In this document: one piece after another, positions 33,801 to 37,389 of the stretch
How positions within the stretch are numbered: the first letter of the stretch is position 1
How the letters are laid out: every line of letters starts with the position of its first letter
From: CAZAYY01 sp964489525
Lineage (GTDB): Bacteria > Chloroflexota > Anaerolineae > Anaerolineales > JABWBV01
Reading direction: 5' to 3'
Length of the DNA stretch: 39,458 bases
Assembly (NCBI GenBank): GCA_964489525.1
Contig: CAZAYY010000032.1
Coordinates: 1-39,458, forward strand
Position numbers and translations under genes: made by a program
Notes under the pieces: generated by a model
What the model was told of the DNA's origin: nothing
The model's input: the letters and a program-made list of their open reading frames with translations, nothing else
Databases searched by the model: none

Positions 33801-34079
33801 TACACCCTGCCCACGCCGGGCACCCTGACGATTCAATACACGGACGAAGAAGTCCAGGGCCTGGATGAGAGCACCCTGCGCCTGTTCTATTGGGACGAAG
33901 CGCAATCTGCCTGGGTAGATCCATCTTTGGCCTGCGGCGCACACCCTGCCCAGGCCGTCAACGCCAGCCAGAACACCTTCACCGCCGGGCTGTGCAGCGC
34001 CGGGCGATACGCCCTGTTTGGCATTGCTGGCCCAACAGTCGTCCAGTTTCAGATTTTCCTGCCCCTGGTGAACCGCTAA
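18834..34079 (+). CDS. giant secreted multidomain beta-helix protein (putative surface adhesin, 5081 residues)
   Basis: An N-terminal signal segment (residues about 5-27, then AQSKAA) directs export. Domain order: propeller-like region (about 96-463); three DUF11 domains (about 472-839); SdrD-B-like domain (840-995); fourth DUF11 (996-1122). Then come a first long PMP-like beta-helix module (1127-2504), a cadherin/Big-like domain (about 2508-2604), a second SdrD-B domain (2604-2726) and two Calx-beta domains (2727-2954). Three more beta-helix modules (2955-4784), an SdrD-B-like segment and a C-terminal beta-rich domain end in IFLPLVNR. About 80 GGG-hydrophobic turns paired with FxGN motifs resemble chlamydial PMP repeats. 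Module ends match the choice-of-anchor Q pattern (SPAINAG...DLDGNPR...DLGAYE). Such proteins are typically surface or matrix adhesins; no enzyme motif is seen. GAGGAG near 18821-18826 precedes ATG 18834. The frame is open throughout, with no frameshift, and a terminator follows. Confidence 0.93.
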   Translation: MGRKIIAILFSILAPAAMLAALLFFTDAQSKAARLVVQPEPVSIEMGLEEARGQVSQAYPVEQIQDHLVSSLDGLRTTGWDSIFAFPPAGEGVVGEVYAMAADGEGNIYVGGEIYQVGDVTAYNVARWDGSAWHALIDSVEGWNGVAGIVNAITIDPDTGDVYVGGSLYRIDGDGAGPAICQVARWSAAEERWFELQGSVGNAGVTEGVRALAVYNGKLYVGGAIGGAAPTEGCENYSISSPGIVAWNIAAEEWESVGGGVSGGSSVSGSADVYALVPFADVLALGGIFDTAGAVPANNIAFWAETSRSSFFGAFGAGFDGVVNTLAVYNGDLYAGGFTESVGFPYYRSAKIEFWDGTDWNAFDVPPQSTYPECSAEVMSLAVHSATLVLGGYFDDPGLRIAGTTNGAAWETYDDGIGPIPASCSQMGSRRVLALASAGGYLYAGGQFESASGLDSYAIARYSSAAAPEGVDLDLTKTVLPLTPEVYRPMTYTLVVENQGTAPANGVRLTDTLPVTTPLYSLSSSAGFCNDEGEYIECFLGTILPSEVVTVEVFATPMATGTVTNEAEVTAEEADINPANNTAVVGSVVQQPAAPVLSIQKGNQVGTVIPGAANSYTYKISVTHNAWIDLPGIVTVADVLPPEFVVTGYSAGGIYSSTINTIAWVGNSIVANQTLVLEVTGYYSPTPSSGSAVTNTALASMPYHPIITAEDVDTLASYLTIEKTNNQLTQTVGSLTTYTITVGNVTALTLANITVVDYLPQGLVPVVYSPNGVVGTYNDLKTVFWLFQSIPPSGTQVYTVTAYAQGPFGPTDVLTNVASASMASPSLLVYASDVDELINLKLGNRVWHDLDENGWDDAQGPREPGIPEVEVELWRDIEPGGLFNPNEDEYLETTFTDGNGYYTFTRLAPGSFYVVITHTNFAQNQPLYLKTSTTGNGVSAPDPDDDVNLDDNGDQLLLDLAASQSVTLAPYTEPVDDGDTDNHTNFSVDFGFRLATTDLVVTKTAAASLVSPGETVVYTITIANQGTDASGAIEVTDIFTPLANLAGIPQPGTQGCFSGTGPYPGYGQWYCILQSLNPGQTQTLTYSLTTSGTGVLINGVIALPVYSDTNSANNTDLFTLTIDLPTVCPVGGILYVDADRAVSGDGSSWGTAFKYLQDALRVAPPCEIWVAEGLYYPDEGLEQTNDSPTATFALTSGLALYGGFAGTETERSQRDWNANPTILSGDLQQNDASTATGVIINPTLIVEPNAYHVARAENANATAVLDGFILTGGAAFGLARSACGAACGGGLHLVNSSPTLANLFFSGNTALNAGGGVYLYQSSPVISNTLASNNWANNGGGLANDGGSPALTAVTFLANTVTQDGGGLWNSAGAPSLVNVQFLSNVAFVNGGGLANLAGGTLALAGGSFSANQAGFEGGGMYNFASSPVLTGTTFSSNEADLNGGGLYINSADLVLTNTIFTSNQADLSGGGVYQNGGDIRAAGTAFSGNSGDSGGGLFAIGSDLELLNASFVENNAAGPGGALYLEDGRLALSGGLVMSNTANHGAGLFVETSPFTLTQTELKYNAAFNDGGGVFVGLNSTAVFSGVDVFSNTAKHGGGIVLASGTLAMSDSAVQGNQATHSEGGGIAANANTSLSLQGSTVQSNQAAGRGGGIYAGQGVSLTFRDGTVQSNQSGTQGGGIYLHENAVLTLADSLVQSNAASNGGGLYFEDSGGTISATQILTNTAYNGGGIYLYQSSPTLTGVNISGNASTDRGGGIYGYIYASPVISGGLFANNTAGFGGGLAFSFNSSAALTQVTLRGNQATLGGGMHLDESAPTLTSVVFDSNEANNGGGLALEDSAPVFSNVTFLQNTAQNWGGGLLTELTNFTLQGAAFTGNHAEVSGGGVYIQSGAVVITNTHLEGNTADYQGGGIYQGAWEPGSLSNSALLSNTAGEGGGVYLASSARGLSIFNSDFQGNAAHLGGGLYAAASSAAQTPVIYIEHSRFQGNEAEYAPSRAALNATSTYTYGLGGGIYNISNTLTLTGSQFIRNYAQVAGGGVYALDSQVLLTATLFQGSSAIKGAGVYAQGADLSAASAEFLENVGTSGGGLYAVDSQLALTGTQFIQNWQLNPVWGAGGAGMYLQDSQAALTNTLFAENETQGIGGGVYVLTSTLSFENATFRENQAYSGGALVSRAASLSLNQASFFSNTAALDGGALYVFAGDLHVANSLFKGNAVSGIGEGGAFNLRETRGLVEGTQFVENHSPYTGGAIYQDETHLGIAGSVFLENSAGYGGALAQSFTSTVSITSTHFLGNAAKWGGALLLGGTSGTDSLTNLLFVGNQAEEYGGAIFTSRPVRLTNSTLAGNHAAIGGGLYLTGTVASLVQNSILWGNTASAHSAQVYAGGASSTFRYSLLQDAFLGGAWNLAYGTDGGDNLDANPLFIQNPNAGGDGWADDPNTPADEAANNTYGDLRLRVCSPAINQADRWVAFPGGLFTALVLTDLNSAPRLVYGGLDMGAYEFQDIGPVACGDAFDLLETQSIIASLGTNDLFTGTYTITHLAQPAAGTLTALDPYGVFQYSAQGAFPGLLAGQSQVVTFTYLLQDSTALTDTAVVSLTVNGVDDDTEIGGRAWFDGNQDGLQDSGEPGLANLWVHLYDALTNQLVASVQTQSDPDPDVNGVYHFGGLPSGQYWLEFERPTGYLFTTRNAGVDDALDSDADPAGATAGFTLAYGETTFDWDAGLLQPVLSIDSISVNEGNSGLADALFQVTLALAHLDPVTVTYTAADGTAVSGLDYLPASGQLVFAPGETHQTITVQTVGDTEVEGHEFFTVTLSAPQNAMLAQPLGYGTILDDDGVEVSLDLTATITESTGTTRWLALFAYLSQPSLTAITVTYTTTDALQNPAAAGVDYTPVSGTFVFTPGSLMQSVLIGITGDSEKETPEQFLLQLTSVTGQNAYLGNAATAITIFDDDGAVCPAGGVLYVDKDVPVSGTGASWGTALKYLQSALNVDQPCEIWVAEGVYYPDEGFEQTNNSPTATFALTGGLSIYGGFVATETLRTQRDSDNHPTILSGDLAQDDVTTGGITYAPGDIVGTNADHVVTAQNVVSATLDGFIVTGGSAPVSRSAANGGGLLAQDANLTLGAVGFVGNQASGDGGGLYFASATGLHQLVLTQFGFIGNHAQGAGGGLMAHSGQVSLTFGQAAFNTAANGGAIYQGMGSLALLDVLMNSNAASANGGGVYLSGRFTISATGFLSNTAHTGGGLYTHNAAGEMTAVTFKENTAAQSGGGYAAYRTPFTGTQLTFENNQAKLGGGLFNEEGAPTLTGAVFTGNQASINGGGLYNYVSSSPTLTGLLLEGNHAGESGGGMFNFLNSHPVISATELVSNTAKRGAGMLNHESNPSLHNVVVRGNQASIDGGGIYNDNNSRPALFDVTLAANQAATNGGAMFNWSTSPTLYNVQVLGNQAAYGAGLYNYSAANPVLVNSLVAGNRATFSGGGLYSSGTSQPVLTNVTLAGNAAGHLGGGLFSVDSSQPVVQNSIIWGNTAVNGGNVNNLSSAAPTFTHSLVQGCHPGGVWSSACGTDGGSNLPDVAPLFSAPAAASSAPTTTGDYTLQAGSPAANLGDNAADLDGSGPLTDTIGSRPVDLSGNPRLAFTTIDLGAYELQTFSVACPAGGALYVDADNPGPQNGHTWASAFNSLQDALLVGAPCEIWVAEGVYYPDEGIGQTNDSLTATFALTDGLSIYGGFAATETLRTQRNWEQNLTILSGDLAQDDDLSNADGNHVSEVYTDTVGVNAYHVVVGSGAAPTAVLDGFTITGGDANGVVVGICGPECGGGMLNEGGSPTLANLVFSGNRAKYAGGGMYNNNGSHPQMTNVTFIGNYASSGGGLANRYNQSMLIGVQFINNRAELLGGGLDNGPSSTPVISDALFLGNQAGVYGGGMFNSSFSEPHLTGVRFENNQAGNAGGGIANMYNGKLVAEQAAFTGNQAQSGAGIYNDTSSLVLTQTTFTVNHASANGGGIANRNSASVVVSDSEFRNNQADVNGGGLYNEQSQASIVNSSFRGNQAGFGGGIANQFDTVGEFINVLLSGNQASFVGGGMYSDGADNLELVNITASGNQAQAGGGIYNNVAGMNVRNVIVWDNSAATGANLYNNFSTLAIFTSLIGGCNPGGTWNSDCGANFGPNLVDGDPYFAAPVPAANAPTTAGDYRLLPGSSAVNVGSNTANPTSLDLAGNPRLAFTTIDLGAYELQTFSVACPAGGILYVDEDATGANNGTSWANAFVKLQDALQVSGPCQVWVAEGIYYPDEGIGQTHNSPTATFAITSGVKVFGGFNGTETLLSQQNTTLNKTILSGDIDQNDLTHSGLVTDTANINGTNAYHVVTTSGADDTARLDSVYITGGSATGTARAAQGQGGGLYNLSGSPVLTDLYFYGNRALSKGGGLYNENGQFDLLNLYFMYNSAQSGGGMYNLGGSGEFDLLDFRENTAERGGGLYNENASPEVSVGFFKENDAEYGGGMYNDAGSPALSSTTFSGNQAASRGGGMASDGFGGVPTLAEVDFLDNQAEVGGGMLISNSGAALTNVSFFRNHATFGGGLTIDSGSAALTNVSFVGNQADKHGGGMQNYTSTPSLTNVSFTGNDAAEHGGGLYNYAGSHALLTNVTFSGNQAGGQGGGMYNYTSSPQVQNSILWGNAAAAGPQVYNLLAPGISPASFKYSLIEGCNPGGVWNSACGTDGGNNLPDADPLFVAPVSAASAPTTTGDYHLEALSPAINAGNSAANSHPTDLDGNPRIYGGQIDLGASEFARPVVFFTLYLDNNADGYYQAGSDTFSISPGVVVELLQNGNVVQNEMLSGSRAALVVPTAGDYTLRFVPPTGLLHSPYRSLALGQYPSGLFPATSTSPVFTVGTGFEQVFAGVYQPAVSVPYNPAAGGSLNYTNPLGGQTGLFIPAAAPRAAAESLTLALTSLDDQGSFALALGDEAGFAPTAPYTVTGHSFVFDAFQDGAQQPDYTLPTPGTLTIQYTDEEVQGLDESTLRLFYWDEAQSAWVDPSLACGAHPAQAVNASQNTFTAGLCSAGRYALFGIAGPTVVQFQIFLPLVNR
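19119..20223 (+). other. propeller-like N-terminal region of the giant protein
   Basis: Repeated blades of the kind NxIYVGGxIYxxGDxxAxNVARWDGSAWxAL recur about seven times, for example NGKLYVGGAI, NGDLYAGGFT and GGYLYAGGQF. These are Kelch/delta-60-type propeller repeats, usually involved in binding. Confidence 0.75.
20247..22200 (+). other. DUF11 and SdrD-B stalk domains of the giant protein
   Basis: Three DUF11 domains each start with a K-T/N strand (LDLTKTV, LSIQKGN, LTIEKTN) and contain a Y-T-V/I strand and TDTLP or VDYLPQG. An SdrD-B domain follows, starting LGNRVWHDLDENGWDDA with its calcium-binding-like Asp/Asn loop. A fourth DUF11 begins TDLVVTKTAAA. These Ig-like units usually hold a functional head away from the cell. 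Confidence 0.82.
22212..26345 (+). repeat. beta-helix module 1 (longest, about 41 PMP-like turns)
   Basis: Header GGILYVDADRAVSGDGSSWG and CEIWVAEGLYYPDEG, then about 41 GGG/GGA-hydrophobic turns such as GGGVYL, GGGIYA and GGALYV with FxxN/FxGN spacers. It closes with SPAINQADRW and LDMGAYEFQ. It is more than twice as long as the other modules. The counts are by eye. Confidence 0.85.
26346..27695 (+). other. Big/cadherin-like, SdrD-B and two Calx-beta domains
   Basis: A VCBS/cadherin-like domain (NDLFTGTYTITHLAQPAAG to VVSLTVNG) leads into SdrD-B (EIGGRAWFDGNQDGLQDSGE). Two Calx-beta domains follow, each ending in a DDDG turn (SVNEGNSGLADALFQVTL and SGLDYLPASG; then GVDYTPVSGTFVF). These calcium-binding-type linkers separate module 1 from modules 2-4. 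Confidence 0.8.
27696..29771 (+). repeat. beta-helix module 2 (about 16 turns)
   Basis: Header GGVLYVDKDVPVSGTGASWG and CEIWVAEGVYYPDEG. About 16 GGG-hydrophobic turns follow, and it closes with CGTDGGSNLPD, SPAANLGDN and IDLGAYELQ. It follows the Calx-beta domains directly. Confidence 0.84.
29716..29797 (+). repeat. 82-bp direct repeat, copy 1 (module 2/3 junction)
   Basis: This stretch matches 31474-31555 at 80 of 82 bases by direct reading (differences are a G/T and a T/C). It encodes GNPRLAFTTIDLGAYELQ and the start of the next header. Confidence 0.9.
29772..31529 (+). repeat. beta-helix module 3 (about 12 turns)
   Basis: Header GGALYVDADNPGPQNGHTWA and CEIWVAEGVYYPDEG. About 12 turns follow, such as GGGMYN and GGGIAN, closing with SSAVNVGSN and IDLGAYELQ. 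Its header is nearly identical in DNA to that of module 2 over long stretches. Confidence 0.84.
31474..31555 (+). repeat. 82-bp direct repeat, copy 2 (module 3/4 junction)
   Basis: Second copy of the junction sequence at 29716-29797. The pair brackets module 3 exactly, so recombination between them would delete or duplicate one module in frame (spacing 1758 bp, divisible by 3). Confidence 0.9.
31530..33185 (+). repeat. beta-helix module 4 (about 11 turns)
   Basis: Header GGILYVDEDATGANNGTSWA and CQVWVAEGIYYPDEG. About 11 turns follow, mostly GGGMYN or GGGLYN, closing with SPAINAGNS, DLDGNPRIYGG and IDLGASEF. It is the most regular of the four modules. Confidence 0.84.
33186..34076 (+). other. 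C-terminal region of the giant protein with IFLPLVNR tail
   Basis: An SdrD-B-like segment (FFTLYLDNNADGYYQAGSDT) precedes a beta-rich domain (SLTLALTSLDD to ESTLRLFYWDEAQSAW). The last residues, VVQFQIFLPLVNR, form a short hydrophobic strand. There is no LPXTG motif, no PEP-CTERM and no autotransporter barrel. Confidence 0.7.
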
Positions 34080-34119
34080 GCCAGGCTGGTTCAAACCGGC
34101 AGCCTTTGCTGCACCCCAA

Positions 34120-34164
34120 CCCGCTGCCTGGGCGCCCCAAAGCGCCTGGGCAGCGGGTTTTCTT
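34120..34164 (+). terminator. rho-independent terminator of the giant-protein operon
   Basis: Arms 34120-34135 and 34142-34157 pair at 14 of 16 positions (CCCGCTGCC with GGCAGCGGG at the base) around a 6-nt loop, followed by TTTTCTT. It lies 41 nt after the giant gene's stop. Confidence 0.88.
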
Positions 34165-34388
34165 GTGATGGATGGGTTTTGCGGCCCGTTGATGGTTTGC
34201 CCGCTTTCATGGGTCTGTTTCGTTTTATGGCCAGGAAAACACAATTTGTTAGTATAAAATGTGCAAAAAACATGGATTATGTACTATAATAATGGGTGAT
34301 TTTTGGCTTCGCAGGGCGCCCTTTTTATGAGCGCTGCTGCCCTGGCCTGGATCACAAACCACAAAACAGTTCATCAGGAGACATTTAT
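34165..34388 (+). promoter_or_regulatory. intergenic region with promoter of the NifX-like gene
   Basis: The gap holds no gene. TATAAT at 34285-34290 is the best -10, with a poor TGCAAA at the -35 position; a second possible -10, TATAAA, is at 34253-34258. A palindrome GGGCGCCC at 34314-34321 has no loop, so it is not a terminator. AGGAG at 34376-34380 is the ribosome site of the next gene. Confidence 0.45.
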
Positions 34389-34799
34389 ATGAAAATCGCT
34401 GTTGTTACCGATGATGGAGAAACCATCAGCAAGCATTTTGGCCGAGCCGCCCATTACATGGTTGCTACCATAGAAAACGGACAGGTTGTCCGGCGTGAGC
34501 TTAAAGATAAGTCCGGGCACAACCAGTTTTCGCATGACCATCATGGCGACCACCATCATGTTCATCGCCATGGCGAGGGGCACGGAATGGATGCTGACTC
34601 CCATCGTAAACATATGCAGATGGCTGAACCGATTGCAGATTGTGAAGTTGTGCTTTGCCGGGGAATGGGCCAGGGTGCGTTTCAAAGTATGCAGGCAAAC
34701 GGAATTCTTCCATTGTTAACCGATATTGAGGAGATTGAAGATGCAGTGCAGGCCTATTTGAAAGGCGAAATACAAAACCGCATTGACTTTCTTCATTAA
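34389..34799 (+). CDS. NifX/NifB-type dinitrogenase cofactor-domain protein with His-rich loop
   Basis: This 136-residue protein has the dinitrogenase iron-molybdenum cofactor biosynthesis fold: MKIAVVTDDGETISKHFGRAAHYMVATIENG at the N-terminus and ADCEVVLCRGMGQGAFQSMQ (about 84-103) near the C-terminus. A histidine-rich insertion (about residues 43-72, HDHHGDHHHVHRHGEGH) is a likely metal-binding loop. Stand-alone members bind iron-sulfur or other metal clusters, and many occur in organisms without nitrogenase. No nif gene is present here, so the role in metal handling is open. ATG 34389 has AGGAG nine bases upstream. The end overlaps the convergent phosphatase gene by 4 nt. Confidence 0.87.
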   Translation: MKIAVVTDDGETISKHFGRAAHYMVATIENGQVVRRELKDKSGHNQFSHDHHGDHHHVHRHGEGHGMDADSHRKHMQMAEPIADCEVVLCRGMGQGAFQSMQANGILPLLTDIEEIEDAVQAYLKGEIQNRIDFLH

Positions 34800-35380
34800 G
34801 AATGTTTGCCAGGCCGCCAGGTCTGCACGAAGGCCGCTTGTCCCGATTCAAATGGGGGCCAGTTGTGGGGCAGCGGCTCACGCCAGGCGAGAATTTGCTG
34901 GATGGCATCTTCGGGGGTGTGGCCGTGCCGCACCAGGTAGCAGCCAATCACGGTGCTGGTGCGGCCATGCCCGCCCCAACAGTGGACGTACACCGGGCAC
35001 CCAGCAGCATGTGCGGCGTCAATCGTATCCAGGATTTCGACCATGTGTGCCGGCGTGGGGGCCGTACCATCCGGAAAGCCCAGCCGCACCCCAGCCACGC
35101 GCAAGCTGCGCTGCGCTGCCAGCGCTTCCAGCCGGGGCAGGTAGGGTTTGAAAGGTCTGCCGCCTGCGCCGGTTTCCCCTTCGGGAATCAGGCTGATCAC
35201 CTGTTGGATGCCGCAATCCAGCAATCCAGCCAGCTTGCGGTCGCGCTCGGCATCGTTCTCGGCGCCAGGGTAGTGTCCGGCGCAAAGCAGGCCTGGCACC
35301 ACCCAGTAGCTTTGTGGGAAGGGAATTTTGTAATGATATTGATATGATCTTGCCACTTTCTCCGCCTTTACAAAGAACAT
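34796..35380 (-). CDS. dual-specificity-like protein tyrosine phosphatase
   Basis: This 194-residue cysteine phosphatase has the signature loop YVHCWGGHGRT: nucleophile C134, phosphate-binding R140. A candidate general-acid loop, GFPDGTAP, has D104. There is no signal peptide, so it is cytoplasmic. The order of motifs and the HCxxGxxRT loop fit bacterial DSP/MTMR-like phosphatases that act on phosphotyrosine or phosphoinositide-type substrates. ATG 35380 has a weak GGAA upstream; a TTG three codons earlier (35389) is the alternative. Its stop codon overlaps that of the convergent NifX-like gene (34796-34799). Its 5' end lies inside the promoter of the divergent LuxR-type gene. Confidence 0.87.
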   Translation of the reverse strand: MFFVKAEKVARSYQYHYKIPFPQSYWVVPGLLCAGHYPGAENDAERDRKLAGLLDCGIQQVISLIPEGETGAGGRPFKPYLPRLEALAAQRSLRVAGVRLGFPDGTAPTPAHMVEILDTIDAAHAAGCPVYVHCWGGHGRTSTVIGCYLVRHGHTPEDAIQQILAWREPLPHNWPPFESGQAAFVQTWRPGKHS

Positions 35381-35395
35381 TTGTTCCAATATAAT
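35367..35395 (+). promoter_or_regulatory. promoter of the LuxR-type gene
   Basis: TTTACA (35367-35372) and TATAAT (35390-35395) are spaced 17 bp, and transcription should start near 35402. The promoter overlaps the first codons of the divergent phosphatase gene, so expression of the two may interfere. Confidence 0.8.
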
Positions 35396-35425
35396 CGGGG
35401 TAAGGTTTTTTGTTTTTAAGGTGTG

Positions 35426-35866
35426 ATGTTTAAATTTCTACGCAGGCTTTTCTCAAACAACCGCACCACCTACCATGTGGACACTCAAATTGCGCACCGG
35501 TTGGACCAGTTGGCTCGGGTGGAACAGGTCAGCGAAGAAGAACGACTTGAAGCCCTTGCCCGGTTCAAACAACCCAGGCGTATCGAGGATGATCCCCGGT
35601 GGTCTGACTGGGTTTCGTTTACCGAACTCCAGCAAGATATTTTGGCGTTTACCTGCCTGGGGTGCACGAACAGCCAGATTGCCATGATTGTCCAGTTTTC
35701 CAGGGAGACGGTGAAATATCACCTGGCCCATATTCGCAAAAGATTGGGTGTGCACAGCAAAGACGAACTGCGCGCCCTGTTTGACGATTGGGATTTTAGC
35801 GATTGGCTGGAAAGAATTCCCCAAAACTTGCGGCGCAGAAACCAGGGCGGTGCATCAGGGCGCTGA
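35426..35866 (+). CDS. LuxR-type HTH protein without receiver domain
   Basis: This 146-residue protein has a basic N-terminus (MFKFLRRLFSNNRT) and a C-terminal LuxR/GerE-type helix-turn-helix (about residues 67-115): FTELQQDILAFTCLGCTNSQIA, then SRETVKYHLAHIRKRLGVHSKDEL. This is the usual LuxR pattern for recognition helix and positioning. There is no phosphoreceiver or autoinducer domain, so input is unknown, perhaps by a partner. ATG 35426 has AAGGTG close upstream. The 3' end overlaps the convergent solute-binding gene by 12 nt. It is located between the phosphatase and the sensor-kinase operon. Confidence 0.88.
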   Translation: MFKFLRRLFSNNRTTYHVDTQIAHRLDQLARVEQVSEEERLEALARFKQPRRIEDDPRWSDWVSFTELQQDILAFTCLGCTNSQIAMIVQFSRETVKYHLAHIRKRLGVHSKDELRALFDDWDFSDWLERIPQNLRRRNQGGASGR

Positions 35867-36946
35867 TAGGAATTTTTCCCAGGCTGCCTGGTAAAGCGCC
35901 TCGCCCGCTGCAGAAAGCGGCAAAATCAGTTCGGCATTGGCAAGCTGCGGGCTGCCAGGGCGCACAACCGGGTCAGTGGCTATGGCAGGGTCCACCAGTG
36001 CCCAGGCGGCATCGTTGGCCACCGGGTAGTAAGAAAATTCCACAATCCGGGCGGCAACCTCGGCTCGCAAAAAGAAATCAATCAACAGGCGGGCAGTTTC
36101 CGGGTTGGGGCTGCTGGCAGGGATAACCAGCGAATCGGTCCAGAGGATGGAGCCTTCTTTGGGTAATACATATTCGATATTTTCGGTTTGTTCGCGCAAG
36201 GTCCAATAATCATACCCCCAGCCCAAACCAAGCGCCGCGTTCCCTGAGGTCAGCGGCTCGACAATGGTGCTTTCATCCCGCATCCAGATGGTTTGGTTTT
36301 TCACAGTGAGTAAAACTTGCAGGGCTGCTTCCAGCTCCTCAGGGTTTTCGGAGTTCACCGAGAACCCGAGCGATTTCAGCGCCGCCCCCAGGGTGTAGCG
36401 TGGGGTGGTTTCCCAAAGCACCACCTGGTTGGCATAGGCGGGGTTAAACAGGTCTGCCCAGCTTTCGATAGATTCTGAAACCCGGTCTGTGCGCACCAGG
36501 ATGGCAGTTGTTCCCCAGTTGTAGGGGATGGTGTATTGATTGCCGGGGTCGAACACCATCCCGCGAAAACCGGGCGAAATATTGACGTAATTTACCAGGT
36601 TTTCAGGCTGGATGGAGGCCAACAGGCCTTCTTCAATCAGGGTGGGGATAAAGAAATTTTCGACGTTGACAATGTCCAGCGCCATGCCGCTGCGAATGTT
36701 TTCCACAGCCTCTTCAGTAGATTCAAAGGGTACATAGCGCACCCGCACGCCGTATTCGGCTTCAAACGCATCAAAAAAGCCCTCGATTTGATCTTCATCG
36801 CCCCAGCCATGGAAGACGATTTCTTCCGGCAGCGAAGGGGCGGGGGTGGGTGTGGGTTCGGGTGCAGCCGGGGAGCAGGCTGCCAGGACAAGCAGGCCAA
36901 AAGCAGCCAGGAACCATGTTTTTGCGATTTTTTTGGGAGTAGGCAT
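35855..36946 (-). CDS. PotD-like (family 1-type) solute-binding lipoprotein
   Basis: This 363-residue lipoprotein has signal FGLLVLAAC with Cys24 as the lipid anchor, then a Pro-rich spacer (SPAAPEPTPTPAPS). The mature part begins EEIVFHGWGDEDQIEGFFDAFEAEYGV, and motifs such as YTIPYNWGTTAILVRTDRV match polyamine/iron-type periplasmic binding proteins (PotD-like). Polyamine binding is a guess. No permease or ATPase gene lies next to it. It is instead the third gene of an operon with a sensor kinase and a receiver (54 nt after the receiver gene), which suggests a sensory rather than transport role. Confidence 0.87.
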   Translation of the reverse strand: MPTPKKIAKTWFLAAFGLLVLAACSPAAPEPTPTPAPSLPEEIVFHGWGDEDQIEGFFDAFEAEYGVRVRYVPFESTEEAVENIRSGMALDIVNVENFFIPTLIEEGLLASIQPENLVNYVNISPGFRGMVFDPGNQYTIPYNWGTTAILVRTDRVSESIESWADLFNPAYANQVVLWETTPRYTLGAALKSLGFSVNSENPEELEAALQVLLTVKNQTIWMRDESTIVEPLTSGNAALGLGWGYDYWTLREQTENIEYVLPKEGSILWTDSLVIPASSPNPETARLLIDFFLRAEVAARIVEFSYYPVANDAAWALVDPAIATDPVVRPGSPQLANAELILPLSAAGEALYQAAWEKFLSAP

Positions 36947-37000
36947 TTTTAGAATCTCTTTGTCAGGGAATTAAAATCGAGTTTTGTCTGCGAGGGGCAG

Positions 37001-37381
37001 CTAACGGCTGGCAAGCATTGTTTTCCAGCGGATGGCCAGGTCGCGCAGCTGGCTGAAGCTGATGGGCTTAAGCAAAATGAAATCGGCCTGAGGGTCCAGG
37101 GACTCGGCCATAACGGAATCGGCTGTGGCCAGCACCACCAGGGTTTTGTCCAGGTTGGGATCAGCCCGAATTTCGGCCAGAACCCCGCTGCCATCCATTC
37201 CCGGCAGATGCAGGTCCAGCACCACCAGGGGGGGGGTATGGGTTTTCAGGTATTCGAGAGCGAGCCGCCCGTTGGCGATGTGGGTGGGTGCAAACCCGGC
37301 AGCGCGCAGCGCTTCCTGGAAAATGATGGCAATATCGGCTTCATCTTCTACGAGCAAGACTTGAGGTTGAGGTTCTGACAT
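37001..37381 (-). CDS. stand-alone response-regulator receiver
   Basis: This 126-residue single receiver domain carries acidic residues E12 and D13, phosphoacceptor D56 (VVLDLHLPG), switch T86 (LATAD) and K105 (LLKPIS). There is no output domain, so it acts through protein contacts, as in CheY- or Spo0F-type relays. AGGAGG lies just before ATG 37381 and overlaps the kinase stop codon, so its translation is coupled to the kinase. Confidence 0.93.
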   Translation of the reverse strand: MSEPQPQVLLVEDEADIAIIFQEALRAAGFAPTHIANGRLALEYLKTHTPPLVVLDLHLPGMDGSGVLAEIRADPNLDKTLVVLATADSVMAESLDPQADFILLKPISFSQLRDLAIRWKTMLASR

Positions 37382-37389
37382 GGGTCCTC

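Noticed and set aside
34314..34330. GGGCGCCC followed by T-run as a terminator
   Set aside because: The palindrome has no loop bases, so it cannot form a terminator hairpin, and it sits in the leader of the NifX-like gene.
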